DNA of 64,000 bases from Panorpa germanica (Eukaryota > Arthropoda > Insecta > Mecoptera > Panorpidae), in NCBI GenBank assembly GCA_963678705.1, contig OY783213.1, forward strand, positions 10,668,451-10,732,450. The letters are read 5' to 3'. Under the pieces are notes generated by a model that had not been told where the DNA came from, searched no databases, and worked only from the letters and a program-made list of their open reading frames with translations. The translations under genes and the position numbers were made by a program. Shown here piece by piece: positions 1 through 13,690 of this stretch (the stretch's first letter is position 1; each line of letters starts with the position of its first letter).

Positions 1-104
1 GAAAACTTATGACATTTTTAATTAATACAATCAATTTACTTACGTCTATGCAATATGCAATTGAACATGTATCACTGCCTACACAGTTACTTACAAAGTG
101 GTCT

Positions 105-2058
105 TAAAGAATTTTGTTAAAAACAGTGAAAAACTAAGTTTTTTAATTTTATTAAAAATTAATTTTCTGTATTTTTTTCAACGAAAGAAGACTATAATCT
201 TGTTAAAAATGATGAAAAGGTTCACTTTATTATTTTAAAAGCAATTCATTTTTTTCAACGAAAGAAGACTATAATCTTCTTAAAAACAGCGAAAGAGTTA
301 ACTTTTTTAATTTTATTTAAAATTAATTTTCTGTATTTTTTCAACGAAAGAAGACTATAATCTTCTTAAAAACAGCGAAAATGTTAACTTTTTTAAATTT
401 TATTTAAAATTAATTCTCTGTATTTTTTTCAACGAAAGAAGGCTATACTCTTGTTAAAAACAGTGAAAAAGTTAAGTTTTTTAATTTTATTTAAAATTAA
501 TTTTCTGTATTTTTTTCAACGAAAGAAGACTATAATCTTGTTAAAAATGATGAAAAGGTTCACTTTATTATTTTAAAAGCAATTCATTTTTTTCAACGAA
601 AGAAGACTATAATCTTCTTAAAAACAGCGAAAAAGTTAACTTTTTTAATTTTATTTAAAATTAATTTTCTGTATTTTTTCAACGAAAGAAGACTATAATC
701 TTCTTAAAAACAGCGAAAATGTTAACTTTTTTAAATTTTATTTAAAATTAATTCTCTGTATTTTTTTCAACGAAAGAAGGCTATACTCTTGTTAAAAACA
801 GTGAAAAAGTTAAGTTTTTTAATTTTATTTAAAATTAATTTTCTGTATTTTTTTCAACGAAAGAAGACTATAATCTTGTTAAAAATGATGAAAAGGTTCA
901 CTTTATTATTTTAAAAGCAATTCATTTTTTTCAACGAAAGAAGACTATAATCTTCTTAAAAACAGCGAAAAAGTTAACTTTTTTAATTTTATTTAAAATT
1001 AATTTTCTGTATTTTTTTCAACGAAAGAAGACTATAATCTTGTTAAAAATGATGAAAAGGTTCACTTTATTATTTTAAAAGCAATTCATTTTTTTCAACG
1101 AAAGAAGACTATAACCTTCTTAAAAACAGCGAAAAAGTTAACTTTTTTAATTTTATTTAAAATTAATTTTCTGTATTTTTTCAACGAAAGAAGACTATAA
1201 TCTTCTTAAAAACAGCGAAATAGTTAAGTTTTTTAATTTTATTTAAAATTAATTTTCTGTATTTTTTTCAACGAAAGAAGACTATAATCTTCTTAAAAAC
1301 AGCGAAAAAGTTAACTTTTTTAGTTTTATTTAAAAATAATTTTCTGTATTTTTTCAACGAAAGAAGACTATAATCTTCTTAAAAACAGCGAAATAGTTAA
1401 GTTTTTTAATTTTATTTAAAATTAATTTTCTGTATTTTTTTCAACGAAAGAAGACTATAATCTTCTTAAAAACAGCGAAAAAGTTAAGTTTTTTAATTTT
1501 ATTTAAAATTAATTTTCTGTATTTTTTTCAACGAAAGAAGACTATAATCTTGTTAAAAATGATGAAAAGGTTCACTTTATTATTTTAAAAGCAATTCATT
1601 TTTTTCAACGAAAGAAGACTATAATCTTCTTAAAAACAGCGAAAAAGTTAATTTTTTTAATTTTATTTAAAATTAATTTTCTGTATTTTTTCAACGAAAG
1701 AAGACTATAATCTTCTTAAAAACAGCGAAAAAGTTAACTTTTTTAATTTTATTTAAAATTAATTTTCTGTATTTTTTCAACGAAAGAAGACTATAATCTT
1801 GTTAAAAATGATGAAAAGGTTCACTTTATTATTTTAAAAGCAATTCATTTTTTTCAACGAAAGAAGACTATAATCTTCTTAAAAACAGCGAAAAAGTTAA
1901 CTTTTTTAATTTTATTTAAAAATAATTTTCTGTATTTTTTTCAACGAAAGAAAACTATAATCTTGTTTAAAACAGCGAAAAAGTTAACTTTTTTAATATT
2001 ATTTAAAATTAATTTGCTGTATTTTTTTCATCGAAAGAAGACTATAATCTTCTTAAAG
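105..2058. repeat. Tandem satellite, 77/87-bp monomers with a 338-bp higher-order unit
   Basis: About 23 copies of a monomer anchored by CAACGAAAGAAGACTATAAT. Anchor spacing alternates between about 77 bp (type B, containing AAAATGATGAAAAGGTTCAC) and 86-88 bp (type A, containing AAACAGCGAAAAAGTTAAC). The order B-A-A-A repeats with an exact period of 338 bp at anchors 179, 517 and 855, then becomes irregular (anchors 932, 1019, 1096, 1182, 1269, 1355, 1442, 1529, 1606, 1692, 1778, 1855, 1942, 2029). Many monomers carry a small dyad, GAAGA-6 nt-TCTTC. The array enters unique sequence at about 2059. It has no coding potential. Confidence 0.93.
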
Positions 2059-3116
2059 ATGTACAAGAAGCAAGTACGTATTGTCTGTTGCAATGTCTCT
2101 ATATCTTACCTATCAACTTTAATATATAATAGTTTTTCAGCAATGGTGCATAATCAACCAAACCAGCAGCAGGAGAATCTGTGTTTTGTGGTTTTTGAAG
2201 AAAAAGCAAAAAATTTAGAAATGATTTGGAAATTATAGTATATGATAAACAGTATAAAATATATGAAAATAAAAATACTTGAAATATATTTTACTTCTTT
2301 TATTTAGATAATACAAGCTCTATAGATACATACTTATTAAATCTAACTTAACCTAACCTAACCATCTTAAAAATCAACGTTTTTTGACTTTGAGTTTTTT
2401 ATCCTCTTTAAGAAGTCAACATTTCTTACAACATCAACAACTACATTTAACGTATAGCGAACAACAAAAGTTTCTAAAATGATTCTTCTATGAAAAATTT
2501 ACTTATGGAGGTGGGCCATAAATTATAAACCATATTAAATTAATAAATAAATAGTTTTTATTTAATTAAAGAAACATGCGGTGTTAATCAGGTTGCATAT
2601 TGTCTTGGCGTAATAAAATTGATCTGCCATCTATTGAACAAATAAGGAATTTATAATTTGATACCACTCTACTCTTTAATAGATGTCGCTAGTTTAGATG
2701 TTTAAATCTTTGATAAATTATTATTACTAAAATTATGTTTCTTTAAGGTTTGAGCCCTTGTTGTATTAATTAAGAGTATAAATAATTAAAACTTTAAATT
2801 TTTTTTTAATAATATCAAGTTTGATTCTACTGAAAATAATCAAAGGAAGTGTTTGTAAAGTTTTAACAGTGATTTATTTAAATTCTATTTATTACATCAC
2901 ACACAAACTTCAATTAAAAATTACTCAAAACTAAACATTAATTTGAAATAAAAGTATAAAATGAATTTAAAATAAAATTCTAAAATGTAATTTTAAATAG
3001 TAGTAGTAACAGTTTTGTTCAGTCACAGAATTAGTATCTATGTAGAAGTTAAAACAATACATACTAAATATTCATGTAAAGTAAATTTTAATATCAAATT
3101 TGTATTTTGTGTTTCG
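2059..3116. other. AT-rich intergenic DNA, no gene seen
   Basis: Unique-looking AT-rich sequence after the satellite. I see no conserved protein, RNA gene or clear repeat. A short CCTAACCTAACC run near 2348 is too brief to call telomeric. Confidence 0.5.
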
Positions 3117-3118
3117 TA

Positions 3119-3332
3119 TAGTTTAAATTACGAGAGTTTGGTCGTGACTCATCCTTAAAAGAGGTTATTAGAGCCGCATAAATCTACGATACGACGGTGA
3201 ATTTTATCTTATTTGTTTCTATAAACGTTATAGAAAAATGAGTGAGACAGTACTGTTTCATTGAATCGTAGATTTATACAGTACAACTTCTTTTGAGCAT
3301 GACCAGCCGCCGAACTCACGTAGTTTGAACTA
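3119..3332. mobile_element. Palindromic MITE, TA-flanked (family TAGTTYAAATTACGAG)
   Basis: The left end TATAGTTTAAATTACGAGAG is matched by the inverted right end ending in CGTAGTTTGAACTATAG, giving a fold-back element of about 214 bp. It is bounded by TA on both sides, which suggests a Tc1/mariner-type target site. The interior is also partly self-complementary (AATCTACGAT near 3180 against ATCGTAGATT near 3265). A second copy is at 47757-47972 and an end fragment at 55339-55370. Confidence 0.7.
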
Positions 3333-3334
3333 TA

Positions 3335-6300
3335 GTAGTGAACGAAAACTAATCTATTTTATATTATCCGTTTTATATGTGAGTATTTATCAGTGCTATC
3401 AAACTTAATATTAATATATAATAATATTTTGTTGTTATGATTCTAAGATATGGATCTCCAAACGAAACGGCAATTCGGTTGCCAAGTCTCTTAGATAATT
3501 ATGTAAATTAAAATCCATATCAACAGATCTCATTTGGGATAGCTTCGATGTCACGAATAAGAAATTTGTTCTTAAACTCAGATAAATATTAACTGAGGAA
3601 GCATGCTATTATGTAAAAATAATAATAAATTTAATGGAATGTTGGTGTTATAAGTCGCTAAACACAGTTATGTATATATACACATTTATATTTATATATT
3701 TATCTAAAGGGTCCTAGCATCCTGAAGACTTTTCGAAATAAAATCATAAAATCATCTTTTTGAGTTTTTGAAATTATAAAAAGACCTTCCCTTTAACTAT
3801 TATAGTCATAAAATGGGGTTTTGCATCTTTAGAAGCATAAAATACATTTTGAAGTCTTGCTTAGGGCATTTTTTGACAGTATTTAATGTAATATACACAT
3901 TTTGTGTTCAGCGGGAGATGTCAAAGTTTCTTTATAGAAAATAATTTACTCTAATATATAAGATACTTAGTATATCATAATTTTTTATTTGATAATTGGT
4001 TTTGTTCAAACCGTACAATCAAGTCTACAATATCACTTTAAACAATTTTATTTTTAAATTGTTATGTATTAATTATTTAAAATTAAATGGAGTTCTACAT
4101 TGGATATTGATGCACGGTTTTTTGATTAATCTTATTAGCCATAAATATATTATTTGTATTAATTTAAAAAATGTGATCAAATATGTTCAATCTATTGTTT
4201 CTTATTGTTTTCTTTATATTTAACATTTTATCTTTGGTTACTACTTTAAGATCACCCTTAAATCCTTTACCTAAACTAAATATATTTAAATGGCAAGATA
4301 TTACAAATTAACATGTGGGCAAGTAACATTACTATTATCATTTAATTATTATTACAAATGTGATTTAATAATTTTCTTCGCAACGTTCAAGTGAAAAATT
4401 CAAAGCCTTTTTAAATATTTTAAAGTAGATATTATGTTATTGTTACATGTGATATATAGAAAGATTCGGGAGCGTCTTTATCAGGCTTTGCTCAAACCAA
4501 ACTTTTATTGAATAATTGCCTTATATTACGCCTTAATACGCTACTTCTAATAACATCTTCAAAAAATTGACTAACGTATTTATTGAATGACAGCCTTATA
4601 TAAAAATACATTACACTCTGCCATTAAATGTCTTTTTTTGCTATTATCAGTTATTAAGTTTTATTTTATTGATATACTCATTAAAAGTTTTCTTCTCTTT
4701 ATTTTAACTTAATAGTGACTATTTATTACAGTAAATAAAGCTAGTTATTGCAAATAATTATACAGAAGTATCTAAGAGTTATCATTAATCATGTTTAATA
4801 TTTTATTAGAAATAAGATTATTATAATCTCTATTTTCTTAGTTGTATAAAAATACATCACAATTAAACTATGATAATATTTGAATGAGCGCTAACAGTTA
4901 AAATGTGTAAAATAATAGTAATGTAACTAATAATGGTAACTACTCAGGCTTTGGAAACTTCGATAAATATTTAGAACATTGACATTATGAGGTAAAAAGA
5001 CTAATTTTAATAATAAAAATATTATCTGTACAAAACCTAAAGTGCATTAAATGTACATTATTTTATATTTGTTTTGTATAACGTTGTATATTTGTTATTA
5101 GTACTAGCTAATATGTTTAAAAGCTATTTTTGGTATTCATTCTTTTTTTAAATATAATCTGTTGTTTATTTTTGGAAATACATAATTAGAATTTATAATC
5201 GTCAGCATATTACAGTATATTTATTTTAACTTGTTATTAAATGAGTCAAAAATGTACATATAAATAAATAAATTAGTTTAAAATGTTATTGAAAATATAT
5301 TAGTTTGATAACAAAATATAATCATATTATAATCTATCTTTTATGACACAATTACTAAAACTAGAGATATTAAATTCATACTATACCAAGCTTATTAGAT
5401 TAACTCTAATTCGGTATACGTATTTTTAATATTCAGTCTAATTTAATAAACTATTCAATAATGAGACATTTTGAAATGTTTAAAACACTAATTAATAAAA
5501 AGATTTAATATTTATTTTAAACACATCATTTTTCTATTCGTTCGATAATTTACACTCGGTGTTTGTAGATTACATAATAATAATTCATTATAATTAGTTT
5601 AAATCAACTAATATATTGATCTTATATTCCTAATTGTTCAAATTAATCTTGACTAGTAAGTACTGTCTTTCAAAACTAAGAAAGGAGTAAAAGAATATGA
5701 GCAATATGAATTAGGAACGCCGTCTTTGTTATATTGTTTCCTTAAAATTAAGATAAGAATTAGGTTTCGCAACTAAATGAATAGACACTGTTTTGACAAT
5801 ATTCTATTATATTAAGTTCCTTATACCTATATTATTTTTCTTTTTATTATGCATATTTAAATGTAAGTGTCAACTAAAATTAATATTTTAAAAGAATTTG
5901 ATCTTTAGATGCCAGGCACTAAATGTTTAAAACAAAATACTAATATATTAATCTTTTCTTGGCAAGAAATAGCATCGAATTTCGATTTACAATGCTTTTA
6001 TTCATTTGATACTTGTTATATAGATAATTAATATTTGTATCAAATAAATTGGATAAGAACAACATCGTAAGTAAGTCAATTCAATAAAATGTTATCACGT
6101 GCATCAAATGTAGCTAAACCTAATAATAGTACTAATGGTATATTTTATTATAAGTATTGTTCATAACAAATAATAATTGAGGTGTACATTAGGTGCAAGT
6201 ATTTGCTTTAGTACAATTTAGAGATTTGTAACACAACTTAACTGGTCTCAAAAATTAATTTTATTCCGATTTCATCGCCATTTTTATATTAGAAACAGGT

Positions 6301-6529
6301 TGACATTGAAATAAAAATAAATGACAATTATTAATATTAAGTGTAAATTTAAATTCGATCAAAATGGCTAACTACTATCATCATATATTTGTACATGTAA
6401 AGTAACAGTCTAAACGGCGCTAATCAGTACATCATTGTTTACAATGTTCCTAATTTAGCATTACTAATAATATTTTCTTAAAAATGACGAATTAAAAAGA
6501 ATAAAATTAATTAATAAGATAATTAAAGG
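3335..6529. other. Intergenic AT-rich DNA, includes the 3' side of the TMEM164-like gene
   Basis: No ORF here has domain-like content. The part just left of 6530 is the 3' UTR or downstream region of the minus-strand TMEM164-like gene. A possible minus-strand AATAAA lies at 6260-6265. Nothing else is recognised. Confidence 0.5.
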
Positions 6530-9500
6530 CTAATCAGCATGTGATCTTCCGTTTTTATTTAAATTTGCATGATTGTCACGACAGCTACAAAAATCTCCAC
6601 TTCCATCTCCACTTGTTAATAATGTTAGATCACTTTCTAAAGCCGGCTTAACTTTGGTATAACTAAATTCTGTTAAAATAAATTTAGCTACTATATAGAA
6701 TAATTTACAAACCAATGGGCATAAGAGCGCTTGATGTACTGTTGCGAATAACCGATAATAAGGTCCGTCAAATGGGTCTAAAATAGCTGGGCACAGCATA
6801 TGGTTCAAGTTTATTTGAGTTGGCTGAAATAAAATACTCGTATAATAAATCGATCATTGTTTAGCAATATGTAATGAAATTTCCAACTTACTAGAGCCAT
6901 ATACTGAAGAACTGTAAAGTGGTATACAAGATTCAATCCATAAGATACAGCATTCCAGCTCAAATCCTTCACGGGTTCCATATTATAGACACCTAGAATA
7001 ATTAAATTATATTACTTTCTATAATATTCACATTTAAAATATATATCTATTTTACAGATAAGATTGCAAACAACAACAAAAGGTCAACATAAGATCAGAC
7101 ACTCTTCCGATTGATTTACATGTTTATATTAGATTATAATTAATGAGTTCATTAACTTTATTATTATAAATGAACTTGATTATAAATAAATAATAAACGT
7201 CTATGTACTTGTTTAAATAAACATAATTGTCATTTAATTACATGCTTTATTAGACTGATAACATTTAACATTGTAAAAGCTTTTTATAAATATAAAGACA
7301 TGGTGTTCGTGCAGAATGTTATTCTTACCTCCAATTCTTAGTAGATAATAAGGCACTATAAACATCATGCCATGTTGTACCCAGTAAATAGCTCCTTCCA
7401 TTGGTATCTGAAAAATGTAAAAACAAATAATTATACCCGTTATACACAAAACATAAATATTTCTTTACATTCAAGTAAATTAAAAGTACATATTTTATAT
7501 TTTAAAAACCTTTAATCCTTTTTAAGAGGATTTATGATTATAATAATCGGCAAAAGATAAAGTAATTCTTCTAAAAGCAGTAAACGTTTTATATTCGGTA
7601 AAATTGTTTACGTAATAGGTAACTTTTATTAAGTTACATAAATTTAAATACACATAATTGTGTTTAGCATGTATAGTTTTTGACTCAAATTGCATCTTCT
7701 CTTCGAATATGGAGTATCATGACATATCTCAATATGACCAAATGATTTTAACATGCAGACAGCTGTTCCAATATTTATTTAGTTTGTTTATGAGAACTAA
7801 TGCATAATTCTTTTATCCCATATACATAATGTACCCTTGACCTACTTGAATACAATAGAATTTATTAAAAACAGATTTCTTTTTATTATTAACAGAATAA
7901 TTATAAAGTATTACTTAGCATAAAATTTACTTACAGTTCTGGACTCTACTTCTGGAAATAAAAACGCTAAAACTGGCCCATTCATATAGTTTAAATGGAT
8001 ACGAAAAATTGCTGTAACTGTTTTACTTGGAGGAGCTGCCAATAAGTATATCTAAAATAAAATGAATAATTATTACATAATTTGTCAAATATTTATTTAG
8101 AAGCTTATTATACATTGAGCACTTTCAAAGGAAAAGTGTGCATTAATAAAATAAATAATGAGACACAAATTTGATGTCAGATACTGTCAACATAAAGCGA
8201 TAAAATTTGTGCGAAATTAGATATTCGAATATTTACCGCCGTCTAACAAGTTTAGGACACAAAAATCGAATTGACATAGTCTTTACGTTAGAAAACAAAC
8301 ATTCAACATAAATTGTTTTATGTAAATAAGAGGTTATTTTACTTAAAATTATTTATGTAAAAATTGTTACATTAAATATAGTTTATTTTATACTTGAAAT
8401 ATAAATAACTGTGTTGCAATATATAAATGTAATGTTATAATCAGTATATTATTATTCTAATGCTAATTCAGCATTTATCATTGTCTGACACGAAAAAATT
8501 CAAGGAATTCTTGGCATTCATATTTAATAATAACAAATATTTAGTAACTAAATATTTAAAGTTAGAAATTAACTTTAGTAATCAAATATTTGTTACTTTT
8601 GTATAAGGTCTTATGAGGAAGAATATCAAGTGAATAAAAGATTAGTTAGATATTAGAACGAGTCGTTGTAAGAGTATTTAGTAAAAGTCTTATCTTTCTA
8701 ATGTTTGTAATCAATACGATGTAAAACAGCTTAAGAAATTTATTTTATAATCTTGTTACGCACACATAATTGGTTATCAAATATGTTCTAAATATTTCTG
8801 ATTGATCATTTGTTTGTTTTCATATTAGATAATGTATGAGTACATAGAAAACTAACACTAAACTTTAGAATACAATAGTTGTTTGTATTGATATTAATAT
8901 GTATTGATTTTAAATTATTATACAATTCAGAAAAGAAATACTAGCATAAAGTAAAAGGTGAAGTCCTTCAAATGCCTTCGAATGATTTTCAATGTAAGAA
9001 TTGCATAATAACTGGCAGAGCCGGAGGAGGCGCATATAATAAAATTGGATAAAAATGAAAATAAAAATTGTATAAGTTTACACAGAATAAAATTGAATTG
9101 AGGATGAGAGCAAAAAAAAGATTACTATGAATAAAACTTCAACGGTGGAGGCAGCTATACTAATATTTGCCTATATTCCACGGCCGGACCTGATGAGTAT
9201 CATGACTTGAGGTTCTATAGAGAACACGAACATTACGAGGCATATAATTAGTCCATAACTATTAATTAAACTACAATTAATTGAAAAATATATATAATAT
9301 TTTACTTTGATAATGTTATGGGCGATTAATGTATTTTAGTTATATTATACTTAATGATAATTTTGTAAAAATACTCTCTTGTAGTAATAATATAATTCGT
9401 AGCCAGAAATGTACAAATTAATGTCAATTTAAATTTATTTTAGATAAGACTATAAATAATCAGGAATAACAAATATGAATACTACAAATGAGCAATTTCG

Positions 9501-9972
9501 TGATTTATTTATCAAATGTTATTGTGTAATATAATTCTTATCAAAATAACAAAATGCTTTATCTATATACTCAATGACAATAATGAAACAATCAAATTAT
9601 AAAGATTAAGCATGATGTGTGAAAATAATTTTTTTGGGCATGAATTACCTGCATAGCTGTCGTTATGTGACAAGGATTCAGTAAATATATCACAGTACGG
9701 GAGGAAAATTTAAATCCAATTTCCATTCCCCAAATTAAACACATGATTATCAATAAAAATCGTTTTCCACCGCGTTCATTTCGAAAATATGCTGCAGGTT
9801 CAAGGCGAGATAAATTGAAATAGCCCCATATTATTAACAGTGAGGCCATTATTAACACAAATATAGTTTCTTTCGTTCTCCATTCTGTTTCTAAATAAAA
9901 TGCACATTCTGGTCCAGTATTTCTAGGAATTGAGGCATTTACACCATCAAAAGCCCAGCCAAAATTTACCAT
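6530..9972 (-). CDS. TMEM164: TMEM164-like multipass membrane acyltransferase, 5 coding exons
   Basis: Reconstructed 304-aa protein from complement(9649-9972, 7935-8051, 7329-7407, 6892-6992, 6530-6823). All introns are GT-AG and the reading frame is continuous (phases 0, 0, 1, 0). It aligns along its whole length with the TMEM164 family, whose vertebrate member is about 297 aa. Landmarks in order are GVNAS..NTGPEC (residues 10-23), [18 protein letters not shown] (about 85-102), [46 protein letters not shown], and [19 protein letters not shown] followed by HQ. The NPCH cysteine (C101) matches the cysteine reported as catalytic in human TMEM164 and is preserved. The family is described as an acyltransferase acting on ether phospholipids and is related to AIG1/ADTRP-type membrane enzymes; activity here is inferred. 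The start ATG has the strong context CACCATGG and is preceded by a likely 5'-UTR acceptor (GGTTTGCAG, exon edge at 9979), so a further upstream non-coding exon is expected. Introns are 1597, 527, 336 and 68 bp. Confidence 0.93.
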
Positions 9973-9982
9973 GGTGAAGCTG

Positions 9983-11648
9983 CAAACCAGGAGTGAGGTT
10001 AAATATAAACACTTTTATATATTAGGCACTGTATTATAATGATGAAGTAAACATTATTATATAAAATATAACTTATGTGATCACAAATAAAGAATACGAT
10101 TAAATGCTCTTTATTATGATGGTTTAACCTTTCTTTCAGCTAACAAATGTCAAGCTAACACCAAGTTACACTAGTTATACTGCAGCAAAACACAATATGA
10201 AAAATGTCACAATATCATTGGAATTTATATTTCGATTTTTATCCAGTTTTATATTACAATCTGTACCAGTAATTCAATGTTTACAATTTATGATTCTACT
10301 TGTTAAGAGAGGGCGCTGTTATTAAGAACTTATACACCTTAAATAATAGTAATTTAAATACTCAAATTTCTTTTTAACTATCATAATAAAATGCAATTAA
10401 AAGTTAAATAATCACTGGTTGTAGTGTCACCAACTTCTAAGTCAACGTGATACGTTCAGAACTTCAACAGTCATTTTACCACTAGTAAAGATTTTTTTAT
10501 TTCAAGTCATGTGTTTTTTTTTCTCTCTCTTATCAATTTAATTTTATCCAGTGTAACTTTGTATATTCTGCAATTCATTAACAAACAGTGATTATTTTAC
10601 TTCTTGTTTTATAAGTGTTCTGGTCTACGTAATTTTGGTTTGATGTTGGTCGTTTTGAAATAGTAGTACTTGAAATTACTGTCGCAGATATATGCGTAAG
10701 CAGATATTTCCAAATAAATGTGGTTTGAAACTTAACTTAATGGTGTAATTAATTTATTATCTCACATAACAGATTTTTTATCAAAATAGATTCTATAACA
10801 GTTCTATTGTAGAATCCGCCCATGTTCTGGTTTGATAAATATTTGGAACTATATAATAATAACCAGTAACGTGTTTAATAATATTTTTTTCATATTTAGC
10901 AACTAACGTTTTAATATTTAGAACTAACCACACATAGATGGTACTAATATTTAAAACAATTTATTGGTGTATCACGATTTTATAAAGAAAGCTAAAGAAA
11001 TTGCTTATTATTTTACTTATTCACGCAAATGTGAAGGCACGAAACTTTGCAAGCAACCGACGTACAACTTCTATAGACAAATTATGAGAAATCGGTGTTG
11101 TATGAAAGTCTTTAGTAAAGCGCAAGTTTATCGCAAAGACATAATTAGTAACATTAAAAATATTATAACACACCTGCTGAATACAAAATGTAAATACTGT
11201 ATACAAAATTTTACGTTACATTTGATGTAATTTTGTATGTAAACCACAATTTTTTGTTTAGCGGATATTCATTCAAACGTTTCTCACGATACATAAACTC
11301 TTTGGTTGTATGAATAATTAATGAACAGGTGGATCTGACCCAGAAGTCGAATCGACTGGTTGACATCAAACTTTAGTTATTAAAATCCTTTAATAATTTA
11401 TTAACATTGAACATTTGTTTCGGTAGAGGTTAAACTGGGTTAGACCTAGACTACGACGCGACGCTACAATGGCATGAAGACACAAGATTCAAGTGTATGT
11501 AAAAATCGTTATATAGTATTTCTCAGGGTCACCATCGTAAAATATAGAATACAGTGGGTGTTCTAAAGTACATATAAAAAAAGAATAAAAATAAGATTTA
11601 GTCCAACTGTACCAATAAATATTTGTTAATATTAACCAAACATTATGA
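9983..11648. other. Region upstream of the TMEM164-like gene, no gene seen
   Basis: It probably contains the 5'-UTR exon(s) and promoter of the minus-strand TMEM164-like gene, but I cannot place a donor site or start. Short overlapping ORFs near 10964-11230 on both strands have no recognisable content. Confidence 0.4.
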
Positions 11649-12232
11649 GGGCTTGTGCCCTCATTTTTAGTGCTCGATTTTTCAATTGTTAGTTGAAATT
11701 GATGTTAATAAATGTGTATTGGCGTGTCTATTTTATTAAATATCTAAATGTTGACGGAGATACAGCAATTAAAAGTTTGAATGGTAGTTTTAGCGCTAGA
11801 AATGTCGGCCATTTGTATGACGTAAAATGCATTTAACGTCAGTTATTTGCTGTGGTAATGTTTTGTAGCTGTTGGTAGTCAAATAATCAAGTCAAGTCAA
11901 AGAATAATAAGTTTTTATTTTATTTAACCCTGCTAAAGCAGACATAATATTGAAATTTGATTGTTCCTTGAAATAACTATAAATAATATTAGATATTTTG
12001 ATATATAAATACATATAGCAGAGATTTATGAGCTGTAAGGTTGGCAGCGGTTGTAATGTCACATACATTTGGAATGTGTACAACGTTGAATCCCTTTAAT
12101 AATTAAAGGGATTAATTATCTCTTAACATATAAGGAGTTATTAAAAAATAATTGGACATTTGAGGTTCTAGTAACCCACTTTATCTATATATAGTACACT
12201 TTTATAGAAAATAAGACATAGGACACAAGCCC
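11649..12232 (-). mobile_element. MITE, family GGGCTTGTGTCC, copy 1
   Basis: Starts GGGCTTGTG and ends GGACACAAGCCC, so it has inverted termini of about 12 bp, and spans 584 bp. Strand '-' means it lies inverted relative to the copy at 16102. Internal family markers are TTTAATAATTAAAGGGATT, the cluster near CATTTGGAATGTGTACAACG, and a GAATAATAAGTTTTTATTTTA block. The left terminus is slightly diverged (TGTGCCC). No clear target duplication is seen. Confidence 0.85.
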
Positions 12233-13690
12233 AGAATCATGAAAAAGTTTAGGTATTACTAATTATTTTATCTTTTAGACTTCAAAGCGCGAATAAGAAT
12301 ATAAGACATATTTATATTTAGTGTAATGTTTATTTTTGTTTTCAATAAATAATTTTTTAAATTTGTGGGTTAAAAATCCATAATTGTTGATTTAGAAAAT
12401 CCCGCCGTGTATAAGATTTATTATAGTACATAAATCTGCCACTGCACAGTAGAGGCGCTAGTAGAATCTCATAAAATTCCAAATAGATTTCAATGAGAAT
12501 CTTATAATTTCAGGAAAAATCTGACAGTTAACGAAAGAATCTTTATAGATTTTGAAGAAAATTATTTGTAGAGAAGCTTTAATAATACAAGCTGTTTACC
12601 GCCATCAGTAACTGGTAGTAATTGAAGAATAATTCCATTTCAAACTATCAAATTAGTAAATTAATCTGATGTGTGTGTCTCCAAATATTTCTCATGTTAT
12701 AAATAATAACATTCATTAATAAGTTATACATGCACATGAAGTATAAAACATTCCGGCTCGCATTTATTAAAAGTGGGTGACAACATTCTTTTGCGTTTTT
12801 TTTTTGTTTCATGGACTTATTTTTTTTATGTCATCCGGGATTCCCCATTTACGACAACACGTATGAGGAAAATGAGCGAATATACAAATTAAATATTAAT
12901 CTTTCTAAGAATTTCCTTATTAAAAAATATTAGTAAAAAGTAGAAGAATATATAAAATAAATAGTATGTAATTTTATAGAAATGCATTGAACGCAACATG
13001 TGGTTTTCCAACTTCTAAAGCTCCCCTCACCAAGCTTAACAATTTTTTTGCTCAATTCACAAAACAATCTTTAACTGCATCCGATGTGGCTAGACGCAAG
13101 GAGAGATGTATGGCCTGTACGTTGTGAGTCATCTGAACTGCATGCATATAGCTGTTTTTGTAGTAATTCTGTAGAATAATATATATAGATAACTCTCCAT
13201 ATCAAGGACTGGAATTGAACTTTTGTGGTCCGCAGGAAAGGTAACCAAAGGTAACAAGATAAAATGTAATAAGCAAGCGAGCCGAGAGAGGGGGTTGTAC
13301 GGGGTTGCACCCCCATGCCACGAAGAGAAATATACAGAAAAAGAAAAGACAACTTACTGTACTGTTTATTTTAAACTCTATGAACTGTCACCTGTTTTAT
13401 ATACATAAAGGCGGTAAACAAGAATAAATAAAATCGATTGCTTATTATTCTATAGACTTTAACACTAATCCTAACGTCAAAATATAACTTGAAGTAAAGT
13501 GACAAAACAGAAATTCAAATTTTAAAAAGCTATATGTACATCAATTTTTGTGTTTAAAAAAAATAATAATGATAGTTGTAAAAAGTATTAGTCGTAGTCG
13601 TAACTAGAAAGAATTGATTTTGAGAAAAACGTCTTTAAAGTTTTTAGAGTCTCGTTCTATATCAATAAGGTGCCACTACAAGATCTATAC
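12233..13690. other. Intergenic, contains a GC-richer patch at 13065-13350
   Basis: Mostly AT-rich unique DNA. The patch 13065-13350 is visibly richer in G and C than its surroundings and contains GAGAGAGGGGGTTGTACGG and CACCCCCATGCC. Open frames of 61-93 codons exist on both strands but none resembles a known family. It could be a transposon or retrocopy remnant. Confidence 0.3.

Noticed and set aside
105-2058. CRISPR-like regular repeats
   Set aside because: Monomers are contiguous with no unique spacers, and the genome is eukaryotic. It is a satellite.
1963-2238. 91-codon frame at the right edge of the satellite
   Set aside because: The first third is satellite monomer and the rest has no recognisable content. 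Similar frames arise throughout the array.
2338-2362. CCTAACCTAACC as insect telomere repeat
   Set aside because: Only two to three units, in ordinary AT-rich DNA. Not a telomere tract.
7234-7449. Single-exon 71-codon minus-strand frame
   Set aside because: Only part of it (7329-7407) is a real exon of the TMEM164-like gene. The rest is intron.
8940-9250. Possible retrocopy inside TMEM164 intron 1 (GCAGAGCCGGAGGAGGCGC region)
   Set aside because: Slightly GC-richer, but all frames are quickly closed and nothing is recognisable.
10964-11230. Overlapping short frames on both strands
   Set aside because: They mirror each other on opposite strands and have no domain-like content or splice context.
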